A stretch of DNA of 22,926 nt, from positions 1 to 22,926 of the forward strand of contig JAOAJF010000011.1 of assembly GCA_026414325.1 (NCBI GenBank), given 5' to 3'. Below, one piece after another: positions 13,201 through 21,494 of this stretch. Each line of letters opens with the position of its first letter. The first letter of the stretch is position 1. Below the pieces are notes generated by a model. It had not been told where the DNA came from and did not search any database. It saw only the letters and a program-made list of their open reading frames with translations. Made by a program: the position numbers and the translations under genes. This DNA comes from Microcaldota archaeon (GTDB taxonomy: Archaea; Micrarchaeota; Micrarchaeia; Anstonellales; Anstonellaceae).

Positions 13201-14955
13201 ATGTGTGGCATAGTAGGCTATATTGGTAATAAAAATGCCTTAGAGATAGTCTTAGAAGGACTAAAAAAGGTAGAATATAGAGGCTATGATTCAGCAGGGA
13301 TAGCTTATGAAGCAAACAATGAGATAAAAATAGTAAAAGATGTTGGCACTATTTCCAAAGTATTTGAAAATAATAAAACCAAGATAAGAATAACTCATGC
13401 AACAAAAGCAATAGGCCATACTCGTTGGGCAACACATGGGCCACCCTGTAAACAAAATGCTCATCCACATTTAGATTGTAGCAAAAAAATTGCAATAGTT
13501 CATAATGGAATAATTGAGAATTACCTTGAATTAAAAAAACAACTTTCTGATCATAAAATCGAGAGTGAAACAGATAGTGAAATAATTGCTCATTTGATAG
13601 AACAAGAAATGAAAAAAGAAAAAGATACAGAAAAAGCGATCATAAATGCTATAAAAAAATTGGAAGGAACATATGCAATAGGAATAATGCTTTTAGATGA
13701 AAATTCGCTATATTTAGCAAAAAAATATGCTCCTCTAATTATAGGGATTGGAAAAGAAGAGATGTTTTTTGCTTCTGATATTCCTGCGATTTTAAAATAC
13801 AGCAAAGAGATCATAGTAATGGAAGATGGCGACTTTGCAAAAATAACACCAAATAAAGTAATTCTTTATAATAAAGATTTAGTAAAAATTGAGCCTAAAA
13901 TATTAAAGATAGACTGGACAGAAAGCATGGCAAAAAAAGAAGGCTTTGAGCATTTTATGCTTAAGGAAATATTTGAACAAAAAATAATAGTAAAAAATTC
14001 TATAAGTGTTGATGTTAGTGCTGCACTCAATCTTATAAAAAAAGCAAAAAATCTTGCAATAATTGGTTGTGGCACTTCTTACTATTCAGCTTTAGCATTC
14101 TGTTATTTGATGCATAAATACAAAATTCCGATTTTTTCTTATATTGCTTCAGAATATAACGAGTGGTCTGTAAAAAATGAAGATTTAATAATAGCTATTT
14201 CTCAATCTGGAGAGACTGCAGACACACTAAAAGTTGTGAGACAAGCAAAAGAACAAGGTTCAAAGATAGTTGCAATAACAAATGTGATTGGCTCAAGCCT
14301 AGCTCTTAATTCAGATGCCACCATAAATATAGGGGCAGGGCCTGAGATAAGTGTTGTTGCAACTAAAAGTTTTATTGCTCAGCTAATTGTTCTTTATAAA
14401 TTGGCTTATTTGATAGGAGGAGAAAAAGAAAAACTAAATAGATTAGGCCAGATCTCAGAAAAAATTGAGAGAGTATTAAAAAAAGATCAGGAAATAAAAA
14501 ACCTTGCAAAGAAATTAAAAAAACATAAAGACTTTTTATTTTTATCAAAAGGTTTAGGCTATGTTTGTGCTTTAGAAGGAGCATTAAAACTAAAAGAAAT
14601 AACTTATTTACATGCAGAGGCATATGCAGCAGGAGAATTAAAACATGGTCCTATTTCGATGATAGAAAAAAATATGCCTGTTATATTTATAGCTCCAAAA
14701 TATTTAGGTTCAACAAAAATTATTAATAATATAAAAGAGTGCAAAGCAAGAGGTGCAACAATTATTGCCCTATCTGACGATAAAGAAATATTAGACGAGG
14801 CAGATATAAAAATAGAGATGGAAGAAGAAGACAGCGAGCTATTTTTAATATATTATATTGTTCCACTACAGCTTCTAGCTTATTATTTAGCAGTAGAATT
14901 AAAAAAAGACCCAGACAAACCTAGAAACCTAGCTAAATCAGTAACAGTAGAATAA
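13201..14955 (+). CDS. glmS: Glutamine-fructose-6-phosphate aminotransferase (isomerising)
   Basis: Makes glucosamine-6-phosphate from fructose-6-phosphate and glutamine, the entry point to UDP-GlcNAc and so to cell-surface glycans. The 584-residue protein begins MCGIVGY, where Cys2 becomes the N-terminal nucleophile of the glutaminase domain. RGYDSAGI, GHTRWATHG and HNGIIENY follow within the first 110 residues. Two SIS domains follow: GCGTSYYSA from G289 and SQSGET from S334, then EGALKLKEITYLHAEAYAAGELKHGP. It ends DKPRNLAKSVTVE, with K579 at the position of the sugar-binding C-terminal Lys. No glmS ribozyme could precede it, as the upstream gene is only nine bases away; GAGGT (13190-13194) is its ribosome binding site. 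Confidence 0.97.
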   Translation: MCGIVGYIGNKNALEIVLEGLKKVEYRGYDSAGIAYEANNEIKIVKDVGTISKVFENNKTKIRITHATKAIGHTRWATHGPPCKQNAHPHLDCSKKIAIVHNGIIENYLELKKQLSDHKIESETDSEIIAHLIEQEMKKEKDTEKAIINAIKKLEGTYAIGIMLLDENSLYLAKKYAPLIIGIGKEEMFFASDIPAILKYSKEIIVMEDGDFAKITPNKVILYNKDLVKIEPKILKIDWTESMAKKEGFEHFMLKEIFEQKIIVKNSISVDVSAALNLIKKAKNLAIIGCGTSYYSALAFCYLMHKYKIPIFSYIASEYNEWSVKNEDLIIAISQSGETADTLKVVRQAKEQGSKIVAITNVIGSSLALNSDATINIGAGPEISVVATKSFIAQLIVLYKLAYLIGGEKEKLNRLGQISEKIERVLKKDQEIKNLAKKLKKHKDFLFLSKGLGYVCALEGALKLKEITYLHAEAYAAGELKHGPISMIEKNMPVIFIAPKYLGSTKIINNIKECKARGATIIALSDDKEILDEADIKIEMEEEDSELFLIYYIVPLQLLAYYLAVELKKDPDKPRNLAKSVTVE

Positions 14956-14966
14956 AAAGAAGTTGC

Positions 14967-14984
14967 AAAGTTAAATAAAACTTT
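14967..14984. repeat. Short inverted repeat after glmS
   Basis: AAAGTT (14967-14972) and AACTTT (14979-14984) are inverted copies around a six-base loop, 11 bases after the glmS stop. A weak AU-rich hairpin; it could be a processing or termination signal or be chance in AT-rich DNA. Confidence 0.25.
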
Positions 14985-14988
14985 CTTT

Positions 14989-15002
14989 CCAATTAGAATT
15001 GG
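14989..15002. promoter_or_regulatory. Palindrome overlapping a ribosome binding site
   Basis: CCAATTAGAATTGG is a perfect 6+2+6 inverted repeat. Its last two bases are the first two of the GGTGA site (15001-15005) of the 15010 gene. A hairpin or a bound protein here could limit access to the site, but chance is not excluded. Confidence 0.3.
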
Positions 15003-15009
15003 TGACTAA

Positions 15010-15285
15010 ATGAGCAGTATAAAAAAAGTTATAATGATAGATGGAAAAGAGCATTTTATAGAAATCAACTCGAGTTTAGAGTTAAATGAAATAGAGATAA
15101 CTGCAACTGAGCCACTTACAAATAAAGTAGTTCACATTAGTCTAAATTCTATTCTAAGTCCGATAAAAAAATCTTTTGAAGGTATAGAACAAAATAAAGT
15201 AGGGGGAGAACAACAAATAAAACAAACAAATATTTTCGAAAGTGAGCAGGATACTTCAAAATTTATAAATGAGATTTTTGGCTAA
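15010..15285 (+). CDS. Small hypothetical protein
   Basis: Not recognised. The 91-residue product has a beta-rich first half (KKVIMIDGKEHFIEINSS, EIEITATEPLTNKVVHISLNSIL) and a polar, Gln/Asn/Glu-rich second half that looks disordered, ending in a short hydrophobic tip (KFINEIFG). GGTGA (15001-15005) lies four bases before the ATG, which makes it a credible gene. It follows glmS by 54 bases. Its last 23 bases overlap the 3' end of the convergent HAD gene. Confidence 0.62.
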   Translation: MSSIKKVIMIDGKEHFIEINSSLELNEIEITATEPLTNKVVHISLNSILSPIKKSFEGIEQNKVGGEQQIKQTNIFESEQDTSKFINEIFG

Positions 15286-16093
15286 AAAGAGCTGGTAGCT
15301 CAGCTACAGAGTTAATAACAAAATCAGGCTTATAAAAAAATTTTTTTATTTCTTCTTTTTTTGAAACACCACTCAGTACTAGGGCTGAAACTAAGCCATG
15401 CTTTTTTGCAAAAAAAACATCTACATCCAGCCTATCTCCAACAAAAAGAGAATTTTTTCTTTCTTCTTTTTTTAAAAACAAATTAAGCATAAAATCAGAA
15501 GGTTTACCTACAACAACATCTGGATTTCTTAAAATAATTTTTTGATTTTTTAAGTATCCTAAAGAAAATGCAATGGAAGCAGCTATAGCTCCAGCCCCAG
15601 GATCTAGCCCATCTTCTACTGGATAGTTTGGATCAAGATTACATGCAATCCAATTGTTTGCCTTTTGTAAAAATCTTAAACATAATTTTAGTTTAAAATA
15701 ATTAAAATTTTTATCTAAACCGCTGATGAGAACAGAATCTTCTGAAAAATCTCCTTTTAATATCTCTTCATCTGACAAAATCAAAAGACCAATTTCTTTT
15801 ACCTCTTTTTTAAGTCCATCTTCTCCAACAACATAAGCATATCTAAAACCTTCATTTTTTGCCTTAGTTGCGGCAGCAAATGCAGAAGAAAGAATTTGTT
15901 CTTTTTTTGCCTTTATGTTTAAAGAATTTAATTTTTGTTGTATTTGCTCTCTAGACATTGTAGCGTTATTTGTTAGAAAAAATAGGTTAAAATTTTTTTC
16001 TAATTTTTTTATTGCACAATCTGCTCCTTGAATTAATTTATCTCCCAAATAGATAACCCCATCTAAATCAAAAATAATATTTTTTATATTCAT
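15263..16093 (-). CDS. HAD-superfamily phosphatase, NagD-like (class IIA)
   Basis: A 276-residue HAD hydrolase. Motif I is FDLDGVIYLG (8-17; nucleophile D9, general acid D11), motif II TNNAT (41-45), motif III VVGKPSDFM (194-202; K197) and motif IV GDRLDVDV (219-226; D220, D223). The class IIA cap lies between motifs II and III (about 50-190). NagD-type enzymes hydrolyse small phosphorylated metabolites such as phosphoglycolate, nucleotides or sugar phosphates; the substrate cannot be read from the sequence. AGGTG (16103-16099) lies five bases before the ATG, and the gap to the DP2 stop is only 12 bases, so it is probably the last gene of the polymerase operon. This pairing may be incidental. 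Confidence 0.9.
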   Translation of the reverse strand: MNIKNIIFDLDGVIYLGDKLIQGADCAIKKLEKNFNLFFLTNNATMSREQIQQKLNSLNIKAKKEQILSSAFAAATKAKNEGFRYAYVVGEDGLKKEVKEIGLLILSDEEILKGDFSEDSVLISGLDKNFNYFKLKLCLRFLQKANNWIACNLDPNYPVEDGLDPGAGAIAASIAFSLGYLKNQKIILRNPDVVVGKPSDFMLNLFLKKEERKNSLFVGDRLDVDVFFAKKHGLVSALVLSGVSKKEEIKKFFYKPDFVINSVAELPALFSQKSHL

Positions 16094-16105
16094 AAAAACA
16101 CCTTT

Positions 16106-19100
16106 TTACATAAAATCTGAAAGGTTTACTTTCTTTTTTTCTTTTTCGTCTATAAACACAGAAGATATATCCTTTTTTATAAGCTCTATTCTTTGTTTTA
16201 AATAATCAGCTAACATATAACGCTCGATTAGCTTTTCAGTAGGTTCTAAATATTTTTCAATTCCTGCTTTATAGATTGTTGGTAGAAGTTTTCCATTACA
16301 AAAAACACATTTTCCTTTAAGTGGAACTCGACGATATTTTTTATTGCAATCAGAACAGCGAAATTCCTGTCTAGAAAAAGACCTTAAGTTTCCATAAATA
16401 TCAGGCAAAAAGTGTGAGAGTACCACACGCTTTGCTACAGTTGCTGAATTTACTGCCCTTATTTTATCTTCTAAAGCAAACTGCACTTCAACTTTCTTTT
16501 CCATTTTCTTTTCTAATGAAGTGTAAGAAGTTTTTAACGGCCCAGCCGCTATATTAGAAACATCGAAAGTAAATGCCAGGCTTTGATATTGTTCTGGCTT
16601 ACCTAACAAATCTTTTACTGTTTTTAGTTCTATCTCTGAAGGCTGAGCAAACTGCAATGTTTTTTCATAAAACTCTAAGGAATAGGAACTAACACATTCC
16701 ATACAATGCACTTCATCATCTATTTCAACTGGATTTATTTTAGTGCTTAAAACTAAAGGTGCATCCATTGTTCCCCCTCGAGAAGAAGGCAAAAACTTTA
16801 CTGAAAAATTTAAAAGAGCATCCAAAAGAAGCATAAGGCTATCCTCATCCCCATCACAATTTCTTCTTTTTGCGCAATGAAAATAAGGATGAGCAAAACA
16901 AACATTTGCTTTAGTGAAACCGATTATTCTGCATAAAACAGCAGCAGAAGTATGGGGTGAAAGAGCTAAACACAAATGGCCAATTAAATCTTCATAAGAA
17001 TTTAATTGGTAGTATGGCTTTAGCTGATAAACCTCTACTAACAAATCATCAATAAATTTTGAAACTCTAAAAAAATACTCTGCAGCACTATAAGGAATTA
17101 TAATATCCTGTACCTCAATAGCAAGCAATTGGTCTGCTGAACGAAGGGATTTGCCATAAATATCATTTTTATAACCCAGCTCTTGAAGTTTTTTTATGCT
17201 TGTTCCTATTTCAGATGGTTTGAATTGAGTTAAAGGCATATTGGTCATATCAAAACGACAGGTTCCGTCCCTAAAAATTGTTAGATCATATTTTGCACGC
17301 AAAAAACCTTTATCCAAAATTTCAGGAATTTTATACTGTGAAATCAGACCGTGCACTCCCTTAATCTCTTTAAGAGCAAGTCCATTTAATCTAGCTTTGG
17401 TAGTTTCAACTTCTTTTACAATATCAAGAAATTTTGGACTAGAAAAAACTTCTTTTGTTTTTGAGTTAGATTTTTCTAAAATACACTTACCTCCACAATA
17501 GATACAAAAAGGTCTATAATTTTTCTTTTTACAATCTACACAAACATAGTTTGCAAGTTCAACGTATATCCCTTTTTCAAGTTTTTTTGGATCAGATTTT
17601 AGTTTTGAGTAGAGTTTTAAAACTTCTCTAGATTTATGAGTTAGCCCTAAGGGAAAAAGAACATGAACCGGAGGGGACATTTGACGCTTTTTAGCTTTTT
17701 CTGGTCTTCCCATTCTTACTCCAATATATACTGGGGCTTTGTTTAAAATATTTACAGAAGAAATTTGCTGAAGATTTTCAAATATATTTTTGTTTTCATC
17801 AAAAAATTTTTCAAATCGCTCAAAAGATAAATTTCTTTTACCACTTTTATAAAGTCCTAAAGATAGAAGCAATGCTAGAGCATTTTCTTTATCAATAAAT
17901 ATTTTATTTTCTTTAACTTGGTGTGGAAGACCTATTAGCTCGAGGTATCTTTTTTCTTTAGAAGCCTCTATTGAAAGTGATTTTAAGCCAAATAAATCGA
18001 ATTCTAATTTTGCATGTTCAAATAACCATAAAGCCAATTCTTTTAGTTGAGCTGAATTTAACTCGTTCCAAAAAAATGTAAATTTTGGATGAAGAGGAAT
18101 AGAATATTTTAAAGATAGCTCGAATGCTCCCAAAGCGCTAAGAGAAGAAGAATATTTTATTTGTTTTGCTTGTGCAATTTTTTCCCACCACTCTTCTACG
18201 AAAGCAGAAGGTAAAAGAGAATGATTTGCTTTTAAAAAGTCACCATAACTTATAAGTAGATCTCCCAAGAATAATATTTCATCAATATCATTTAGTAACT
18301 CTTGAGCCTGCTTTACATCATTAACATATACTACAGAACCATCTTTTAATTTTACAATCGGGCCCATAATATTTTCACAAACACTTACAACTGCTCCTTT
18401 TCCTGGCCTATCGATTTTTATCTGAGTTCCAATAGCTAAAAATGAATTTAAAATATACATTGTAGCTGGATGAATTGCTTTAGCTGCTATTCCACTGCAT
18501 CTAGTCCTGCCATATCTAAGCCTAAAACCTCCCTTAGCCATAGAAAATGAAAAAATAGGCCTACCTGCAACAATTTCTTCCAAAAATTTATTATCTTCTT
18601 TTAGTTCGAATTTTTTTTCTTCTTTTTTGATTCCTTTTGCAAGAGTTGTTAGAAAATTCCAATCATCCTCTAGACCCATTTTCGAGCTGTATTTTAACAA
18701 TTTAGCTGCTTTCTGAGCAATTCCCTCACAAAGAACTAAAATTGCACCTCCTCTAACTCTATTTGTTTTTACTCTCTTTAAGTCTCTATATAAAGAAACT
18801 TCTACTTGCTCAGTTGGCTCTCCACTTACACAAACAGGGCAATTTCTTACAATAAATTTTAGTTCTTCATCTGTTGGTTTATATTGAAGCCTAGCACAGC
18901 GCTCGTTATAAATATTGCATTCTTCAACATAACGCTCGATCTCTGTTTCTGTTGGCCTATATCTACCAATATTAAAAAATCTTCGAGCATAATCTGCCAA
19001 TAAAACTGCTTGAGCAGACGCTGTTCCACCAGCTGATCTAATTGGTCCAGCAAAATATATTGCTAGATAGGATGAGCCATCTGGATTTCCATCATCTGGA

Positions 19101-19489
19101 GAAATAGTTGGGCTATGAATTTTTACAGAAGCTATACCCTCTGTTGGTGCAACTAACACACCTTCAGTTATTATACAAACTCCTGTTCGCACTGCTTGCT
19201 CGATTAAAACCTCTGCGTTTGCCTTAAAAATTTCGCCTTTACAAATTTTTTGTACAATTTCTTTTGCTATAACATCCCTTGCTTTTCCTTGTTCTTCTAA
19301 TTTTTTTATTTCTTTTGCTATTCCTTTTGGGCCAACTAAACCCTCAACTCGCTCTGCTAAATCAGAAGCTATTTTTATTTCTACTTCCTCGCAAGGATCT
19401 AAACCCAACTTTCTAGCATGAGCTGCAAGCTCATAAGCTTTTTGTAATTCTTTTTCCAATTCTAAAAAATATTCTTTGTTAGAATCCAT
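16106..19489 (-). CDS. polC: DNA polymerase D large subunit DP2
   Basis: Catalytic subunit of the archaea-specific replicative polymerase D. The 1127-residue protein is full length and intein-free. Visible: an N-terminal YFLELEKELQKAYELA region, FAGPIRSAGGTASAQ (about 150-165), a central zinc knuckle C650/C653/C662/C665, the active-site motif NCDGDED (877-883; catalytic D879 and D881), SSRGGTMDAPLVL shortly after, EIDDEVH, and a C-terminal zinc finger C1045/C1048/C1061/C1064 that contacts DP1. The last eight residues, KVNLSDFM, resemble a degenerate PCNA-binding box at the usual extreme C-terminus. GAGGT overlapping the DP1 stop (TGA) is the ribosome binding site, six bases before the ATG, so DP1 and DP2 are coupled and made together. 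Confidence 0.97.
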   Translation of the reverse strand: MDSNKEYFLELEKELQKAYELAAHARKLGLDPCEEVEIKIASDLAERVEGLVGPKGIAKEIKKLEEQGKARDVIAKEIVQKICKGEIFKANAEVLIEQAVRTGVCIITEGVLVAPTEGIASVKIHSPTISPDDGNPDGSSYLAIYFAGPIRSAGGTASAQAVLLADYARRFFNIGRYRPTETEIERYVEECNIYNERCARLQYKPTDEELKFIVRNCPVCVSGEPTEQVEVSLYRDLKRVKTNRVRGGAILVLCEGIAQKAAKLLKYSSKMGLEDDWNFLTTLAKGIKKEEKKFELKEDNKFLEEIVAGRPIFSFSMAKGGFRLRYGRTRCSGIAAKAIHPATMYILNSFLAIGTQIKIDRPGKGAVVSVCENIMGPIVKLKDGSVVYVNDVKQAQELLNDIDEILFLGDLLISYGDFLKANHSLLPSAFVEEWWEKIAQAKQIKYSSSLSALGAFELSLKYSIPLHPKFTFFWNELNSAQLKELALWLFEHAKLEFDLFGLKSLSIEASKEKRYLELIGLPHQVKENKIFIDKENALALLLSLGLYKSGKRNLSFERFEKFFDENKNIFENLQQISSVNILNKAPVYIGVRMGRPEKAKKRQMSPPVHVLFPLGLTHKSREVLKLYSKLKSDPKKLEKGIYVELANYVCVDCKKKNYRPFCIYCGGKCILEKSNSKTKEVFSSPKFLDIVKEVETTKARLNGLALKEIKGVHGLISQYKIPEILDKGFLRAKYDLTIFRDGTCRFDMTNMPLTQFKPSEIGTSIKKLQELGYKNDIYGKSLRSADQLLAIEVQDIIIPYSAAEYFFRVSKFIDDLLVEVYQLKPYYQLNSYEDLIGHLCLALSPHTSAAVLCRIIGFTKANVCFAHPYFHCAKRRNCDGDEDSLMLLLDALLNFSVKFLPSSRGGTMDAPLVLSTKINPVEIDDEVHCMECVSSYSLEFYEKTLQFAQPSEIELKTVKDLLGKPEQYQSLAFTFDVSNIAAGPLKTSYTSLEKKMEKKVEVQFALEDKIRAVNSATVAKRVVLSHFLPDIYGNLRSFSRQEFRCSDCNKKYRRVPLKGKCVFCNGKLLPTIYKAGIEKYLEPTEKLIERYMLADYLKQRIELIKKDISSVFIDEKEKKKVNLSDFM

Positions 19490-19498
19490 AAATATACC

Positions 19499-21097
19499 TC
19501 ATAAAAGCTCATGCTCAAGAAATTTCAGATGATACAGCTGGCCTGTTTTTAATTCCAATAGAGGAGTAATTGCTGGGGTTGGAACATGGCCCATTTTTAT
19601 TTGATAATCTGTTCTATCCTGATAAGTTCCAGAATTTATCATTAGAACACCTCTATATCGCTCTGCAGCATTCCTATGAATATGGCCCATATGTAAAATA
19701 TCTGGCTCTTCTTTTACTACCATAAAATCTTTGGAAGAAGGAATAATAAGATTATCACCATAGATTGGAGAAAGATGTCTTCTTTTTAAAATTTCTTTCA
19801 TTGCTAATTCTGGTCTTGCATAGGACATAGCTGGAATAGAAGAAATTAGAGAGTCTAAAGATGTTCCATGATAAATAAGATGATTAAATTCTTCTATTTT
19901 TACAGTTGCTGGGGAAGTTATAAGTATTGGCTGAGTTGTACTCAATAAACTTTTATCTAATTTTGGCTGAGGTTCTGCACGCCTTATAGCATCATGATTT
20001 CCTGGACCTACAATAACAGAGATATAATCAGGGATTTGCTCTAATGCTTTTTCAAATTCCTTATATTGAGCAAAAATATCTTTTATTAGTAAATCCTCTT
20101 CTTGAGAAGGATAGACACCAATTCCATCTACAATATCTCCGGCAATAACAATATATTTTACTTTTGAAGCTAAATTTTCATTCCCTTCTTTGCCCTCCAA
20201 CCAGCGTAAAAATCTTTTAAATGGTTTTTCTAAAAAATATCTACTGCCAAAATGTAAATCTGATAAATAAACAATTGCTAAATCCTCACTTGCTTGTGGA
20301 AAAGTTTTTAATACAGAGATATCTGGCCAAAAAATACTTTTTGCAATAAACATATTTTCTAGAACTTTTCCTTCAACAGCTATTATATCATCTTTGATTA
20401 TTGTTTGAGCTTGAGCAAAACAAGCTTCAGAAGAAGGTACTACAACTCTTAGCTGGCCATATTCATCCTCCAACTCGAGTAAAATATTTCCTTTTGCTGT
20501 TTGTCTTTTATCATAAACCATACCAATTACTCTTACTTCTTGTCCAGAATATTTGCTTAAATTGCTTAAATTTACTGTTGGAAGAGTAGATTGGCGTTTG
20601 GATAAAATGCTTGATATTTGCTCAAATCTATCTCGAAAATAAGCAATAAAACTTTCAGCCATATCCTTTAGATTAATTGTTTCAAAATCCTGCTCCTGAA
20701 CTTTTATATTTGGGCTATATTCTTTTGCTATTGACTTAAATTTCTCTGCTTTAACTATTTCTACTTCTTTTACATCTAGACCGATTTTTGGAATTGGCTC
20801 TTCTTTTTTAAGCTCTAAATCTTTGTCTTCTTTTTCATCTTTTTCTATAGTAGGAGAATGTGAATAAACTTGTTGGCCAGGAGTAGGCAAAACTATTGAA
20901 GAGGTAGAAGGGGGTGTTTTAATTTTTTTTTCTAATGCGTTTTGCTCTAAAATATCTTCTAAATCTAACAATGAATTAGGCTTTTGAGCTAATGACTTTA
21001 AAACAGATTGTTCTATTTTATTTTTTTTCAAATAATCAAAAGCTCTTTTTGTTAGGCGAATGTTATTAGAATATAAAAAATCTATATCCTCTTGCAT
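19499..21097 (-). CDS. polB: DNA polymerase D small subunit DP1 (3'-5' proofreading exonuclease)
   Basis: The 532-residue partner of DP2. The N-terminal 150 residues are a helical domain followed by a charged, probably flexible linker. An OB fold (about 175-260, SGQEVRVIGMVYDK...) precedes the calcineurin-like phosphodiesterase domain. All metal motifs are intact: D280 and H282 (SDLHFGS), D321 (GDIVDG), N367-H368-D369 (GNHD), H410 (YHGTS), H472 and H474 (GHIHRN). It is therefore expected to be an active Mre11-like 3'-5' exonuclease, unlike eukaryotic B-subunits. An AT-rich TATA-like tract (about 21122-21135) 25-30 bases before the ATG suggests a promoter of its own as well as read-through from UPF0147. 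Confidence 0.96.
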   Translation of the reverse strand: MQEDIDFLYSNNIRLTKRAFDYLKKNKIEQSVLKSLAQKPNSLLDLEDILEQNALEKKIKTPPSTSSIVLPTPGQQVYSHSPTIEKDEKEDKDLELKKEEPIPKIGLDVKEVEIVKAEKFKSIAKEYSPNIKVQEQDFETINLKDMAESFIAYFRDRFEQISSILSKRQSTLPTVNLSNLSKYSGQEVRVIGMVYDKRQTAKGNILLELEDEYGQLRVVVPSSEACFAQAQTIIKDDIIAVEGKVLENMFIAKSIFWPDISVLKTFPQASEDLAIVYLSDLHFGSRYFLEKPFKRFLRWLEGKEGNENLASKVKYIVIAGDIVDGIGVYPSQEEDLLIKDIFAQYKEFEKALEQIPDYISVIVGPGNHDAIRRAEPQPKLDKSLLSTTQPILITSPATVKIEEFNHLIYHGTSLDSLISSIPAMSYARPELAMKEILKRRHLSPIYGDNLIIPSSKDFMVVKEEPDILHMGHIHRNAAERYRGVLMINSGTYQDRTDYQIKMGHVPTPAITPLLELKTGQLYHLKFLEHELL

Positions 21098-21121
21098 TTC
21101 TATCTAAATGAAATACTCAAA

Positions 21122-21135
21122 GAAAATATAAAAAT
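21122..21135 (-). promoter_or_regulatory. TATA-like element before DP1
   Basis: ATTTTTATATTTTC on the minus strand, in the 51-base gap between UPF0147 and DP1. Transcription would start near 21103, giving a leader of a few bases. No clear Shine-Dalgarno site follows. Confidence 0.4.
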
Positions 21136-21148
21136 CTACTAACAAAAG

Positions 21149-21397
21149 CTATAATGCCTCAAGCTTTGTTAAAATATCCCAAATGTAAGTTCTTCCATGC
21201 ATAGGCATATTAACATCTTCAGAAGCTTGTACCAAAGTTTGCACCGCAGACGAGACTTTTGTTTGAAAATCTTGTTCAGATTTTAAAATATCTTTTGCTT
21301 CCTGAATTTTTCTTCTTATGTTTCTTGGCAAAGAAGTATCCTCGATTAAAAAATCTAACATGGTTAGAATATTCTGTAACTCTTCCTTCTCTGCCAT
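21149..21397 (-). CDS. UPF0147 family protein
   Basis: An 82-residue protein of the archaeal UPF0147 family. Signatures: IEDTSLPRNIRRKIQEAKDIL (18-38) and NMPMHGRTYIWDILTKLE (63-80), matching the family's DxxxPRNIRR and NMPxHxRTxIW blocks. All-helical; function unknown. The ATG at 21397 is preferred to an upstream in-frame start at 21412 because GGTGA (21406-21402) lies four bases before it. A TATA-like TTTATTTAT (21449-21441) would give a leader of about 22 bases. First gene of the likely UPF0147-DP1-DP2-HAD operon, which hints at a replication or translation link but proves none. Confidence 0.88.
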   Translation of the reverse strand: MAEKEELQNILTMLDFLIEDTSLPRNIRRKIQEAKDILKSEQDFQTKVSSAVQTLVQASEDVNMPMHGRTYIWDILTKLEAL

Positions 21398-21440
21398 AGA
21401 CTCACCCAACAAAAAATAATAAATAGATAAAATATTTTAG

Positions 21441-21449
21441 ATAAATAAA
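21441..21449 (-). promoter_or_regulatory. TATA-like element of the UPF0147-polD operon
   Basis: TTTATTTAT on the minus strand, about 26 bases before a start near 21419, ahead of the GGTGA site at 21406-21402. The DNA around it is very AT-rich, so the exact box is uncertain. Confidence 0.35.
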
Positions 21450-21494
21450 TTTTTAAATAAAACTACTCTACTTTTTGCTTTTGCCTTTATTTTT

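Noticed and set aside
14372..14623. Minus-strand ORF of 83 codons with a Leu-rich, membrane-like look
   Set aside because: It lies inside glmS on the opposite strand; Leu/Phe richness is produced by the complement of Lys- and Glu-rich AT-rich codons.
16835..16865. Possible intein at the DP2 active-site motif
   Set aside because: The NCDGDED motif is continuous and the protein has normal length.
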